Below are positions 1 through 7,132 of a stretch of DNA of 15,333 nt, in pieces. Origin of the DNA: JBEKHI01 sp050012355 (GTDB lineage Bacteria > Actinomycetota > Actinomycetes > Streptosporangiales > Streptosporangiaceae); contig JBEKHI010000185.1 in NCBI GenBank assembly GCA_050012355.1, positions 1 through 15,333 of the forward strand, read 5' to 3'. A program made the translations under genes and the position numbers. The notes under the pieces are model-generated. The model searched no databases. It saw only the letters and a program-made list of their open reading frames with translations, and was not told the DNA's origin. The stretch's first letter is position 1, and each line of letters starts with the position of its first letter.

Positions 1-94
1 CCAGGAGGAACACGGTGGTCAGCAGGACGAGACCGGTCAGCAGGCGGGCCCGTACCGACGGGCCCGGCCGTACCGACGGGCCCGGCCTTCTCAT
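1..94 (-). CDS. Sensor histidine kinase, N-terminal fragment (runs off left edge)
   Basis: Only the first 31 codons are in the window. An ATG at 94 opens a frame that begins MRRPGPSVRPGPSVRARLLT and continues into a hydrophobic run (LLTGLVLLTTVFLL) that looks like a first transmembrane helix after a basic, cytoplasmic N-terminus. No kinase domain is visible, so the assignment rests on position: the frame starts 4 bp after the stop of an OmpR-type response regulator on the same strand, the usual regulator-kinase order, and it has the expected membrane start. If correct, it would sense an unknown signal at the membrane and phosphorylate the upstream regulator. An 18-bp tandem duplication lies within these codons. 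It could instead be another membrane protein, since no diagnostic motif is in view. Confidence 0.6.
   Translation of the reverse strand, partial: MRRPGPSVRPGPSVRARLLTGLVLLTTVFLL
51..86. repeat. 18-bp perfect tandem duplication in the kinase start
   Basis: The unit CGTACCGACGGGCCCGGC occurs twice head to tail, at 51-68 and 69-86. It is a multiple of three and lies in the 5' coding region of the minus-strand kinase gene, where it produces the doubled peptide RPGPSV-RPGPSV just before the first membrane helix. It probably arose by replication slippage. Confidence 0.9.
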
Positions 95-98
95 CGCG

Positions 99-851
99 TC
101 ATTGCTCCGCGCGCAGCGTGTATCCGACGCCGCGCTGAGTATGGATCAGCGGTGACCCGAGTGGATCGAGTTTGCGACGCAGGTAGCTGATGTAGGTCTC
201 CACCACCTGCGACTGGCCCACGTACTCCCAGCCCCAGACGTTCTCCAGGATCTGCTGCCGGGTGAGCATGCGCCCCTGGTTACGCATCAGGTAGGCGAGT
301 AGCCGGAACTCGGTGGGTGACAGGTCCAGTGCGGTCGGACCGCGCCGTACCGACCAGTGCTCCTCGTCCAGCACCAGGTCGCCGACCTCGAGGATGTCGC
401 CGTCGACGTCATCGTCCTTGGTCTGCCGCTGGGTGCGGCGGAGGACCGCGCGGACCCTGGCCACCAGGGCCTCCACCGAGAACGGCTTGGTCACGTAGTC
501 GTCGCCGCCCAGCGTGAGCCCGGTCACCGTGTCGCTGGCGGTGTCACGGGCCGTGAGGAAGATCACCGGGACCTCGTTGCCGTGCGCCCGTAGCTGGCGG
601 CACACCTCGAAGCCGTCGATATCCGGGAGCAGCACGTCGAGGACGATGAGGTCGGGTCGGTCGGCGTCCGTGCCGGGCGTGCCGCCCGGCCCGCCGGGCA
701 CGCCAGCGCCCGCAAGGCGCAGCGCGTCGCGGCCGGTCGCCGCGGTGGTCACCGAGCATCCGTGGAATTTCAGGGCTACCTGAACAAGTTCCCGGATGTT
801 CGGCTCGTCGTCGACCACCAGCACGTTGGGTATCTGGTCACCGTCTGCCAT
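99..851 (-). CDS. OmpR/PhoB-family response regulator
   Basis: This is a cytoplasmic two-component DNA-binding regulator of 250 residues. The receiver domain (about 8-135) has the acidic pair D14-D15, the phospho-acceptor D72 in LIVLDVLLPDIDG, T100 in FLTARD and K122 in VTKPF, so all catalytic positions are intact. The C-terminal winged helix (about 155-248) shows LSPTEFRLLAYLMRNQGRML, the recognition region TYISYLRRKLD and the terminal IHTQRGVGYTLR wing. An extra Gly/Pro-rich loop (about residues 48-65) lies before the phospho-acceptor strand and is longer than in typical family members. The ATG at 851 has no clear ribosome binding site, so a short leader or leaderless transcript is possible. 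The gene is followed 4 bp later by the probable partner kinase and is divergent from cobN. The regulon cannot be deduced. Confidence 0.95.
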   Translation of the reverse strand: MADGDQIPNVLVVDDEPNIRELVQVALKFHGCSVTTAATGRDALRLAGAGVPGGPGGTPGTDADRPDLIVLDVLLPDIDGFEVCRQLRAHGNEVPVIFLTARDTASDTVTGLTLGGDDYVTKPFSVEALVARVRAVLRRTQRQTKDDDVDGDILEVGDLVLDEEHWSVRRGPTALDLSPTEFRLLAYLMRNQGRMLTRQQILENVWGWEYVGQSQVVETYISYLRRKLDPLGSPLIHTQRGVGYTLRAEQ

Positions 852-901
852 GGCACATCACGACTCATTCTACGGATAGTTCCGTCTGGCAAGATCAGAT
901 C
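852..901. promoter_or_regulatory. Divergent promoter region between response regulator and cobN
   Basis: These 50 bp must serve both genes. On the minus strand TAGAAT (plus coordinates 867-872) is a good -10 match placed 15 nt before the regulator ATG, but no convincing -35 is correctly spaced. On the plus strand CAAGAT at 890-895 lies 6 nt before the cobN GTG, the spacing expected for a leaderless mRNA, and no Shine-Dalgarno precedes that GTG. There is no room for a cobalamin riboswitch. The promoter calls come from visual inspection only. Confidence 0.35.
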
Positions 902-3900
902 GTGCCAACCATACTGCTGCTCTCCACCGCCGACACCGAGTTGCTGGCCGCCCGCGCGAGCGGGGCGTCGTATCTGACCGCGAATCCGGCCCGCCTCGAC
1001 CCGGCCGCCGCGACCGGCCTGGCCGCCCAGGCCGACGTCGTGGTGCTGCGGTTGCTTGGCGGCCGGCAGGCGTGGCCGGAGGGAGTCGCCGCCCTGGCCG
1101 CTGCTGGCAGGCCCCTGGTCGCGCTGGGCGGGGAGGCGGCGCCGGACGCGGACCTGATGGCGCTGTCCTCGGTGCCCGCGGGGGTGGCCACCGAGGCGCT
1201 GGCGTACCTGCGCGAGGGCGGCCCGGGCAACCTGCGGCAGCTCGCCGGGTTCCTGTCCGACACCCTGCTGCTGACCGGCGAGGGCTTCGAGCCGCCGGCA
1301 CCGATGCCGTCCCACGGTGCCCCCCACCCACCTCCCCTCCCCCCTTCACCGGGCGACGGGCCAGTGGTGGCGATCGTCTACTACCGCGCGCACGAATTGT
1401 CGGGTAACACCGGTTTTGTCGACACCCTGTCGGCGGCCATCGCGGCGGCGGGCGGCACGCCGCTGCCGGTGTTCGCGGGCTCGCTGCGCCAGACCGACCC
1501 GGGGCTGCTCGACCTGCTCAAGCCCGCCGACGCGGTGATCACCACGGTGCTCGCGGCCGGCGGTTCATCGCCGGGCGGGGTCTCCGAGGAATGGGATGCC
1601 GGGATCCTGGCGTCGCTGGACATCCCGGTCCTGCAGGGCCTGTGCCTTACCTCGTCGCGGGCCGAATGGTCGGAGTCGTCGGCCGCGCTGGCTCCCATCG
1701 ACGCCGCCATGCAGGTCGCGATACCGGAATTCGACGGCCGGATCATCACGATCCCGTTCTCGTTCAAGGAGACCGGCCCCGACGGCATCGGCGTCTACGT
1801 CGCCGACCCGGAGCGGGCCGCGCGACTGGCCGGGATCGCGGTGCGGCACGCCCGGCTGCGGGGAGTGCCAAACCACGACAAACGCGTGGTCATCATGCTC
1901 TCCTCCTATCCCACCAAGCACTCCCGGGTCGGGAACGCGGTGGGGCTGGACACCCCGGCCTCGGCGGTCGCGCTGCTGTCGGCCATGCGGGACGCCGGAT
2001 ACCAGGTCGGCGACTTCCCGTTGTCGGGCGATGAGCTGATCCACTCGCTGATCGCGGCCGGTGGCCACGACGTGGAGTGGCTGACGGAAGAGCAGCTCAG
2101 GTCCGCGCCGGCGCGCGTCCCGCTCCCGCTGTACCAACAATGGTTTTCCTTGATCCATAACGACGCTGCCCAGTCCGTCCTTGACCACTGGGGCTCACCG
2201 CCGGGTCAGCTGTATGTGGATGATTCCGACATCGTGCTGGCATCCCTGAGGTTCGGGAACGTGGTGCTGATGATCCAGCCGCCGCGGGGCTTCGGGGAGA
2301 ACCCGGTGGCGATCTACCACGACCCGGAACTGCCGCCGTCGCACCATTACCTGGCCGCGTACTGGTGGCTGACCCGGTCCTTTGAGGCCGACGCGATCAT
2401 TCACCTCGGCAAGCACGGCACGATGGAGTGGCTGCCCGGCAAGGGGCTCGGGCTGTCGGCCTCGTGTTATCCCGACATCGCGCAGGGCGACCTGCCGCTG
2501 GTCTACCCATTCATCGTGAACGACCCGGGGGAGGGCACCCAGGCTAAGCGGCGCGGGCACGCCGTGGTGGTGGACCACCTTGTTCCGCCGATGGCTCGGG
2601 CCGACTCCTACGGTGACCTGGCCAAACTGGAGCAGTTGCTCGACGAGTACGCCACCCTCTTGGCGCTCGACCCGGACAAGCTGCCGACCATCCGGGCGAG
2701 GATCTGGTCGCTGGTGCGCGGCGCGTCGCTGGACTCCGACCTGGGGGTTGCGGCCGAGCCGTCGGCAGTGGAGTTCGACGACTTCGTGCTGCACATCGAC
2801 GGCTACCTGTGCGAGGTCAAGGACGCGGCGATCCGCGACGGCCTGCACATCCTGGGCGCCGCCCCCGAGGGGGAGGCCCTGATCAACCTGGTGCTGGTGA
2901 TCCTCCGCGCCCGCCAGCTCTGGTCCACCCGCTGGGGCGCACTCCCCGGCCTCCGCGAAGCCCTCGGCTACCCCGAAGGCACCGCCGCCTCCCTGGCCGC
3001 CGCCGACAACTTCGAGTCCGCCGCCCGCACGTTGGTCGAATCGCTAGCCGCCACCGGCTGGGACGTGTCCCGCGCAGCCTCGGCCCCATGGATGTCCCAT
3101 CGAGGGGGCTATAGCGCCAGCGATGGGACATCCATGGGGTCAGGCGGGGCCGCGGGCGCGGCCGCGGGCGCGGCGGGCGCGGATGCCGAGGCGGTGGTGC
3201 GGGTGCTGGAGTTTGCTTGTGAGGAGGTTGTGCCGCGGTTGCGGGGGACCACCGGGGAGATCGACGCCGTCTTGCATGCGCTTGACGGGGGGTATACGCC
3301 CGCGGGGCCTTCTGGGTCGCCAACCCGGGGGCTGGTGAATGTGCTGCCTACCGGTCGGAACTTCTACTCGGTCGATCCGAAGGCGATCCCTTCGCTGATC
3401 TCCTGGGAGACCGGCCAGGCGCTAGCGGAGTCGCTGCTCGAGCGGCACCTGCGGGACACCGGTGAGTACCCGCGCTGCGTGGGGCTGACCGTCTGGGGCA
3501 CCTCGGCGATGCGCACCCAGGGTGACGACATCTCCGAGGTGCTGGCGCTGCTGGGCTGCCGCCCGGAATGGGACGAGTCGTCGAGGAGGGTGACCGGGTT
3601 CAGCGTCGTGCCGCTGACCGAGCTCGGCCGGCCGCGCATCGACGTGACGCTGCGCATCTCCGGGTTCTTCCGCGACGCGTTCCCGCATGTCATCGGGCTG
3701 CTGGACGACGCGATCAGCGCGGTCGCCGAGCTGGACGAACCGGTGGACCAGAACTACCTGCGCGCGCACGCCCTCGCGGACCACGCCATCCACGGAGACT
3801 GGGACCGCGCGGTGACGCGGATCTTCGGCTCCAAACCGGGAGCCTACGGCGCCGGGTTGCTGCCGCTGATCGACGCGAGGAACTGGCGGGACGACTCCGA

Positions 3901-4540
3901 CCTCGCCGAGGTATACGCGGTGTGGGGAGGATATGCCTACCGTCGTTATGGTCATGGAATCCCGGCCCGGGCGGACATGGAAGCCGCGTTCCGGCGGATC
4001 GCGGTCGCGGCGAAGAACACCGATACCCGTGAGCACGACATCGCGGACTCCGACGACTACTTCCAGTACCACGGTGGCATGGTCGCGATGGTGCGGGCGC
4101 TGACCGGGCGCAATCCGGCCGCCTATATCGGGGACTCGGCGGTACCGGACGCGGTCAAGACGCGGACGCTCGCGGAGGAGACGCGCCGCGTGTTCCGGTC
4201 ACGGGTGGTGAACCCGAAGTGGATCGCCGCCATGCGCCGCCACGGGTACAAGGGCGCGTTCGAGCTAGCCGCGACGGTGGACTACCTGTTTGGCTACGAC
4301 GCGACCGCGGGAGTTGTCGAGGATTGGATGTATTCGCAGCTCGCGGCGGCGTATGTGTTTGATCCGGAAGTGCGGAAGTTCATGGAGCAGTCCAATCCGT
4401 GGGCACTGCGCGGAATCACCGAGCGGCTGCTGGAGGCAGCCGATCGCGGGCTATGGGAATCCCCTGATCAGGAGACTCTTGACCGGCTACGGCAGGTGTA
4501 CCTGGATATGGAAGGTGATCTTGAGGCTTCTGAGGAATAG
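902..4540 (+). CDS. cobN: Cobaltochelatase subunit CobN
   Basis: CobN is the large subunit of the ATP-dependent aerobic cobaltochelatase, which inserts Co2+ into hydrogenobyrinic acid a,c-diamide in B12 synthesis together with CobS and CobT (or ChlI/D-like partners), none of which is in this window. The 1212 residues fit the CobN/magnesium-chelatase H family. Visible family blocks include HLGKHGTMEWLPGKGLGLS (501-519), then YPFIVNDPGEGTQAKRRGHA, then LPTGRNFYSVDPKAIPS, and C-terminal NPWALRGITERLLEA. CobN is preferred over BchH because the host shows no photosynthesis genes. The GTG start at 902 has no Shine-Dalgarno, and translation may be leaderless. A Pro-rich stretch (about 139-150) links N-terminal parts. 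Residues 728-746 are encoded by a 56-bp palindromic repeat inserted in frame, followed by a Gly/Ala linker to about 760. Base skew changes from C-rich to G-rich across that insert. Confidence 0.94.
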   Translation: MPTILLLSTADTELLAARASGASYLTANPARLDPAAATGLAAQADVVVLRLLGGRQAWPEGVAALAAAGRPLVALGGEAAPDADLMALSSVPAGVATEALAYLREGGPGNLRQLAGFLSDTLLLTGEGFEPPAPMPSHGAPHPPPLPPSPGDGPVVAIVYYRAHELSGNTGFVDTLSAAIAAAGGTPLPVFAGSLRQTDPGLLDLLKPADAVITTVLAAGGSSPGGVSEEWDAGILASLDIPVLQGLCLTSSRAEWSESSAALAPIDAAMQVAIPEFDGRIITIPFSFKETGPDGIGVYVADPERAARLAGIAVRHARLRGVPNHDKRVVIMLSSYPTKHSRVGNAVGLDTPASAVALLSAMRDAGYQVGDFPLSGDELIHSLIAAGGHDVEWLTEEQLRSAPARVPLPLYQQWFSLIHNDAAQSVLDHWGSPPGQLYVDDSDIVLASLRFGNVVLMIQPPRGFGENPVAIYHDPELPPSHHYLAAYWWLTRSFEADAIIHLGKHGTMEWLPGKGLGLSASCYPDIAQGDLPLVYPFIVNDPGEGTQAKRRGHAVVVDHLVPPMARADSYGDLAKLEQLLDEYATLLALDPDKLPTIRARIWSLVRGASLDSDLGVAAEPSAVEFDDFVLHIDGYLCEVKDAAIRDGLHILGAAPEGEALINLVLVILRARQLWSTRWGALPGLREALGYPEGTAASLAAADNFESAARTLVESLAATGWDVSRAASAPWMSHRGGYSASDGTSMGSGGAAGAAAGAAGADAEAVVRVLEFACEEVVPRLRGTTGEIDAVLHALDGGYTPAGPSGSPTRGLVNVLPTGRNFYSVDPKAIPSLISWETGQALAESLLERHLRDTGEYPRCVGLTVWGTSAMRTQGDDISEVLALLGCRPEWDESSRRVTGFSVVPLTELGRPRIDVTLRISGFFRDAFPHVIGLLDDAISAVAELDEPVDQNYLRAHALADHAIHGDWDRAVTRIFGSKPGAYGAGLLPLIDARNWRDDSDLAEVYAVWGGYAYRRYGHGIPARADMEAAFRRIAVAAKNTDTREHDIADSDDYFQYHGGMVAMVRALTGRNPAAYIGDSAVPDAVKTRTLAEETRRVFRSRVVNPKWIAAMRRHGYKGAFELAATVDYLFGYDATAGVVEDWMYSQLAAAYVFDPEVRKFMEQSNPWALRGITERLLEAADRGLWESPDQETLDRLRQVYLDMEGDLEASEE
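3084..3139. repeat. 56-bp palindromic element, copy 1, inside cobN
   Basis: The two outer arms are perfect 19-bp inverted repeats: CCCCATGGATGTCCCATCG at 3084-3102 and its exact reverse complement at 3121-3139. They flank an 18-bp core whose centre is the palindrome GCTATAGC (3108-3115). The whole unit is symmetric about 3111.5. It is read through in the cobN frame as APWMSHRGGYSASDGTSMG. A second copy lies at 10904-10959, with 50 of 56 positions identical. Similarity extends about 12 bp past the right arm (TCAGGCGGGGCC here, TCGGGTGGGGCC there). It is most likely a REP/MITE-like interspersed repeat. No terminal target-site duplication is obvious. Confidence 0.9.
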
Positions 4541-4587
4541 CACCGGATGAAACGCTGATGTCGTTGTTCGTGATTCACAGGTTGCGT

Positions 4588-4616
4588 GACAGACTGTGGT
4601 CTAACAGTCCGCTGTC
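4588..4616 (+). terminator. Hairpin between cobN and the methyltransferase gene
   Basis: GACAG (4588-4592) followed by ACTGT (4593-4597), a 6-nt loop, ACAGT (4604-4608), a 3-nt bulge and CTGTC (4612-4616) form a bulged stem of 10 pairs. No T-run follows. It could terminate cobN transcription, which ends at 4540, or it could be an operator or leader structure for the methyltransferase gene, whose ribosome binding site starts 6 bp after it. The rest of the 94-bp gap shows no clear promoter. Confidence 0.4.
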
Positions 4617-4634
4617 TCATCGGAGAGGCTTTCA

Positions 4635-5456
4635 ATGCCCGACGTCCCGCTTCCCCCTGGCATGGATGCGAGTCGGCCGACGCCGGCCAGGATCTACGAC
4701 TACATGCTGCGCGGGGATCAGCATTTCGACATAGACCGGATGGCCGCCGAGCAGATACTCACGGCGGCACCGGAAATACGTGATGCGGCGTTCTCGAATC
4801 GGGGCTTCCACCAACGTGCCGCCAAGTGGATCGCTGAGCAGGGAGTGCGGCAGTTCATCGACATCGGCTCCGGGCTGCCGACGGTCGGGAACACCCACCA
4901 GGTGGTGCAGCAGATCCATCCGGACGCGCGGGTGGTCTACGTGGACAACGACCCGATGGTCGCGCTGCACAGCCAGGCGATCATCGAGGCGGGGAACACG
5001 ATCGCCGTCATCTGCGGGGACCTGCGGGACCCCGGCAGCCTGATGGATGACTCCGAGCTGCGGCGGCTGATCGATCCGAGCCAGCCGACCGGGCTGCTCA
5101 TCACCGGCGTGATGATGTTCGTCTCCGACGAATCGGACCCGTACGGCCTGGTGTCCGGTTACGTGCACCAGATGGCGCCCGGCAGCTACCTCTCGCTGTC
5201 GCACCTGACCGACGAGCACAAGCCGCCCGCCGCGGCCGAGGGCTTCCGCCGGGTATTCGACACGGCGACCGAGCACCTGTACTTCCGGAATCGCGCGCAG
5301 GTCGCGCGGTTCTTCGACGGACTCGAGATAGTGCCGCCGTACGAGGGCGCCAAGCCGGACATCACCTTCACCGGGCTCTGGGGCGCGGAGGACCCGGAGC
5401 TCGCGGACAGTGACGGGTCCCGCTGGCTGTACTGCGGAGTCGGGAGGATCGGGTGA
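4635..5456 (+). CDS. SAM-dependent methyltransferase, DUF574/SAV2177 family
   Basis: A protein of 273 residues with the signature of the actinobacterial DUF574 family: the N-terminal PTPARIYDYMLRGDQHFDID (15-34), then a SAM-binding Rossmann start FIDIGSGLPT (74-83), the acidic strand-2 motif VVYVDNDPM (100-108), and GDLRDP (128-133). The C-terminal part carries YFRNRAQVARFFDGLEIVPP followed by a tryptophan-rich end typical of the family. The methylated substrate is unknown. The ATG at 4635 is supported by GGAGAGG at 4622-4628, 6 nt upstream. The stop overlaps the GTG of the following DUF397 gene by 4 bp (GTGA), so the two are translationally coupled. It is unrelated to the B12 methyltransferases despite lying after cobN. 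Confidence 0.92.
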   Translation: MPDVPLPPGMDASRPTPARIYDYMLRGDQHFDIDRMAAEQILTAAPEIRDAAFSNRGFHQRAAKWIAEQGVRQFIDIGSGLPTVGNTHQVVQQIHPDARVVYVDNDPMVALHSQAIIEAGNTIAVICGDLRDPGSLMDDSELRRLIDPSQPTGLLITGVMMFVSDESDPYGLVSGYVHQMAPGSYLSLSHLTDEHKPPAAAEGFRRVFDTATEHLYFRNRAQVARFFDGLEIVPPYEGAKPDITFTGLWGAEDPELADSDGSRWLYCGVGRIG

Positions 5457-5680
5457 AGCCGACGGTCGCGGAGCTAGGAGTCGACCCGGCCGCGCAGCGC
5501 TGGCAGCGTTCCGGCTCCGGTGACGGTTCGGTCGAGGTCGCGTTCATCAACGACGGTGAATGGGTGCTGCTCAGGGTCGCAGGTGACCCTAACGAGCGGA
5601 TCCTCGTGTTTGACACGAATGAGTGGGACTGTTTTCTCGACGGTGCGCGAAACGGCGAGTTCGACGACGCCGCGGGATAA
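5453..5680 (+). CDS. DUF397 family protein (BldB-like), first copy
   Basis: A small 75-residue protein whose pattern fits DUF397: RWQRSGSGDGSVEVAFINDG at about 16-35, a hydrophobic strand, then ILVFDTNEWDCFLDGARNGE (49-68), matching the family ending in which a Phe-x-x-x-x-Trp helix precedes a short acidic tail. The GTG start at 5453 overlaps the methyltransferase stop (GTGA). DUF397 includes the developmental regulator BldB and the Scr2-type small proteins that are usually paired with XRE/DUF5753 regulators. Here the partner is instead a DUF574 methyltransferase, and the usual XRE pairing is repeated just downstream. The conserved RDSK-type segment seen in the second DUF397 gene is replaced by RVAGDPNER, so the protein is divergent. 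Molecular function is unknown. Confidence 0.85.
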   Translation: MKPTVAELGVDPAAQRWQRSGSGDGSVEVAFINDGEWVLLRVAGDPNERILVFDTNEWDCFLDGARNGEFDDAAG

Positions 5681-5817
5681 CTACGCCGCGTCGGTCCCAT
5701 CCGTCGTTCCTATCCGGGGCAGTATGCGACACTATGCGCATGTCCTATTTGCCCTGAAAGTTCCCTCTGTGAGGCGCATGACATGCTTCTTCGGTCGAGA
5801 TTCGAGGATCAAACTTC

Positions 5818-5847
5818 TTGTTTTGTGAATCGCAATTTGGGTATCCT
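5818..5847 (+). promoter_or_regulatory. Possible promoter of the XRE-DUF397 pair
   Basis: The 221-bp gap 5681-5901 is more AT-rich than its neighbours. TTGTTT (5818-5823), an 18-nt spacer and TATCCT (5842-5847) form a weak sigma-70-like promoter 55 bp before the XRE start. Upstream in the same gap are two short perfect palindromes, ATGCGCAT (5734-5741) and GCATG-A-CATGC (5776-5786), plus the direct repeat TATGCG at 5723 and 5733. These could be operators for the autoregulating XRE protein. No terminator is visible after the first DUF397 gene. Confidence 0.35.
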
Positions 5848-5901
5848 TAGGTCCAAGACCGGTGTGCTGTCAACCGTCCGCACAGGAGGGGGTGAGCCGG
5901 T

Positions 5902-6753
5902 ATGAGCGACGATGCTTACGGTGCCACGGTCGCGAAACGGCGACTGGCTCGCCGCCTGGCCGAGCTGCGTGACGCTACTGGTTATACAGCCAACCACGTC
6001 TGCGACATCCTCAACTGGGGTCGGGGTAAGGTCGGCCGTTTCGAGGCCAACCAGTGGAAACGGCCGGAGATGAGCGATATCCGGGATCTCCTGCGCATCT
6101 ACGAGGCCCCGGACGCGGTTTTCGAGGAGCTTATGAGCCTGGCGGTGCTAGCCAGGGAACGGCCTTGGTGGCGTGAATTCGGGGAGATCTTCGACAGCGA
6201 CTTCCCTGGCTACGAGAACGACGCGACCCTCATCCGCACCTACATGCCATCGGTGATCCCTGGCCTGCTCCAGACGCCCGCTTACGCGGAGGCGATGCTG
6301 CGCACTGGCCCGCGGCCTCCGGCCTGGCGCCGTAAGGCGGTCGAGACGAGGATGCACCGGCAGCGAATCCTGGAGCGCAGGGACGGCACCGCGCCGAAGC
6401 TCAGCGCGGTGATCACCGAGGCGTCGCTCAGGTACCGGTGGGGCATGCATGTCGAGCGCCTTGAGCAGCTCGAGCATCTCATCAATATGAGCCGCCAGGA
6501 CGGCATCGAACTGCGGATCCAGCGGTTCGACGACGGGCCGCCGACCGGTGTCTTCTCGATGCTGCATGTCTTCGACTTTCCAGACAACGAACCTTCCATT
6601 GTCTTCGTGGAGACGGACTACGTGATCGAGGAGGTGAGCAAGCAGGAAACTGTGCAGGGATACATCCAGTCGTTCGATCGCGCTTGCGATGCCGCGCTGG
6701 AACCTCGCGACACGACGGCGTATCTCGAAACACTCGCGAAACGAATGGAGTAA
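5902..6753 (+). CDS. XRE-family regulator with DUF5753 (WhiJ/Scr1-like)
   Basis: A 283-residue cytoplasmic DNA-binding protein. A helix-turn-helix of the XRE type spans about 14-67 (RLARRLAELRDATGY, then VCDILNWGRGKVGRFEANQW). The DUF5753 domain follows (about 90-280), recognisable from PWWREF, then TLIRTYMPSVIPGLLQTPAY, RMHRQRILERRDG, ITEASLRYRWG and the terminal EVSKQETVQGYIQSFDRACDAAL. A strong AGGAGGGGG at 5884-5892 sets the ATG at 5902. A DUF397 gene begins 4 bp after the stop, the normal WhiJ/BldB or Scr1/Scr2 arrangement. Such pairs have been studied in Streptomyces as developmental regulators and proposed as toxin-antitoxin-like modules. Binding site and signal are unknown; the upstream palindromes are candidate sites. 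Confidence 0.93.
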   Translation: MSDDAYGATVAKRRLARRLAELRDATGYTANHVCDILNWGRGKVGRFEANQWKRPEMSDIRDLLRIYEAPDAVFEELMSLAVLARERPWWREFGEIFDSDFPGYENDATLIRTYMPSVIPGLLQTPAYAEAMLRTGPRPPAWRRKAVETRMHRQRILERRDGTAPKLSAVITEASLRYRWGMHVERLEQLEHLINMSRQDGIELRIQRFDDGPPTGVFSMLHVFDFPDNEPSIVFVETDYVIEEVSKQETVQGYIQSFDRACDAALEPRDTTAYLETLAKRME

Positions 6754-6757
6754 GCAG

Positions 6758-6958
6758 ATGACTGACCTGTCTCGGGCTATCTGGAGGAAAGCGCTCAAGA
6801 GCGTGCACAACGGTGGCTGCGTAGAGATCGCGGCCAACCTCCCAGGCGTAACCGCCGTGCGGGATAGCAAGCGTCCTGAGGGTGGCGCCCACGTCGTGGA
6901 CCGCGCCGCCTTCGCCGCTTTCCTCGCCGACGTCAAGGGGGGGCGTTACGACCTCTAG
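6758..6958 (+). CDS. DUF397 family protein (BldB/Scr2-like), second copy
   Basis: A 66-residue protein with the full DUF397 pattern: WRKALKSVHNGGCVEIAANL (9-28), the conserved VRDSK segment followed by RPEGGAHVV, and the closing AFAAFLADVKGGRYDL. The ATG at 6758 lies 4 bp after the XRE stop and has GGAG at 6747-6750 as its ribosome binding site, inside the end of the XRE gene, so the pair is translationally linked. The reading frame is open further upstream to 6689, but that part only overlaps the XRE coding sequence. It is expected to act with the XRE protein, possibly by direct contact as proposed for related pairs; its activity is not evident from sequence. Its stop codon falls in a small inverted repeat (CTCTAG 6953-6958, CTAGAG 6965-6970) before the main terminator. 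Confidence 0.92.
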   Translation: MTDLSRAIWRKALKSVHNGGCVEIAANLPGVTAVRDSKRPEGGAHVVDRAAFAAFLADVKGGRYDL

Positions 6959-6987
6959 CGAGTGCTAGAGCCGACGTAGCGAACGGG

Positions 6988-7026
6988 CGGCGGGCCCCCC
7001 GGACTGCATCTCCGGGGGGCCCGCCG
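6988..7026 (+). terminator. Strong hairpin terminator after the XRE-DUF397 pair
   Basis: A perfect 16-bp GC-rich stem, CGGCGGGCCCCCCGGA (6988-7003) with its exact reverse complement at 7011-7026, encloses the 7-nt loop CTGCATC. A short TTGT follows. It lies 29 bp after the DUF397 stop and separates the XRE-DUF397 transcript from the ATPase gene. Confidence 0.9.
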
Positions 7027-7132
7027 TTGTCAAGAGCCCTGTCTCGAGGCCCGGCGGCACAGCCGCCACCGTGAATCTATAACGCGTGCCCGGGATAGTT
7101 CCAGGCTGGCGCGTGCATCTTTTGACGCAATT

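Noticed and set aside
3084..3139. Palindrome in cobN considered as an intragenic terminator
   Set aside because: It has no T-run, a related copy exists elsewhere in a different context, and cobN homology continues for about 470 residues after it.
3143..3180. GC-rich Gly/Ala repeat after the palindrome considered as a separate tandem repeat
   Set aside because: It is an irregular run of GCG/GGC units typical of linkers in GC-rich genes, with no constant repeat unit.
3422..4072. 216-codon minus-strand frame within cobN
   Set aside because: Antisense shadow; the plus frame carries clear CobN motifs throughout.
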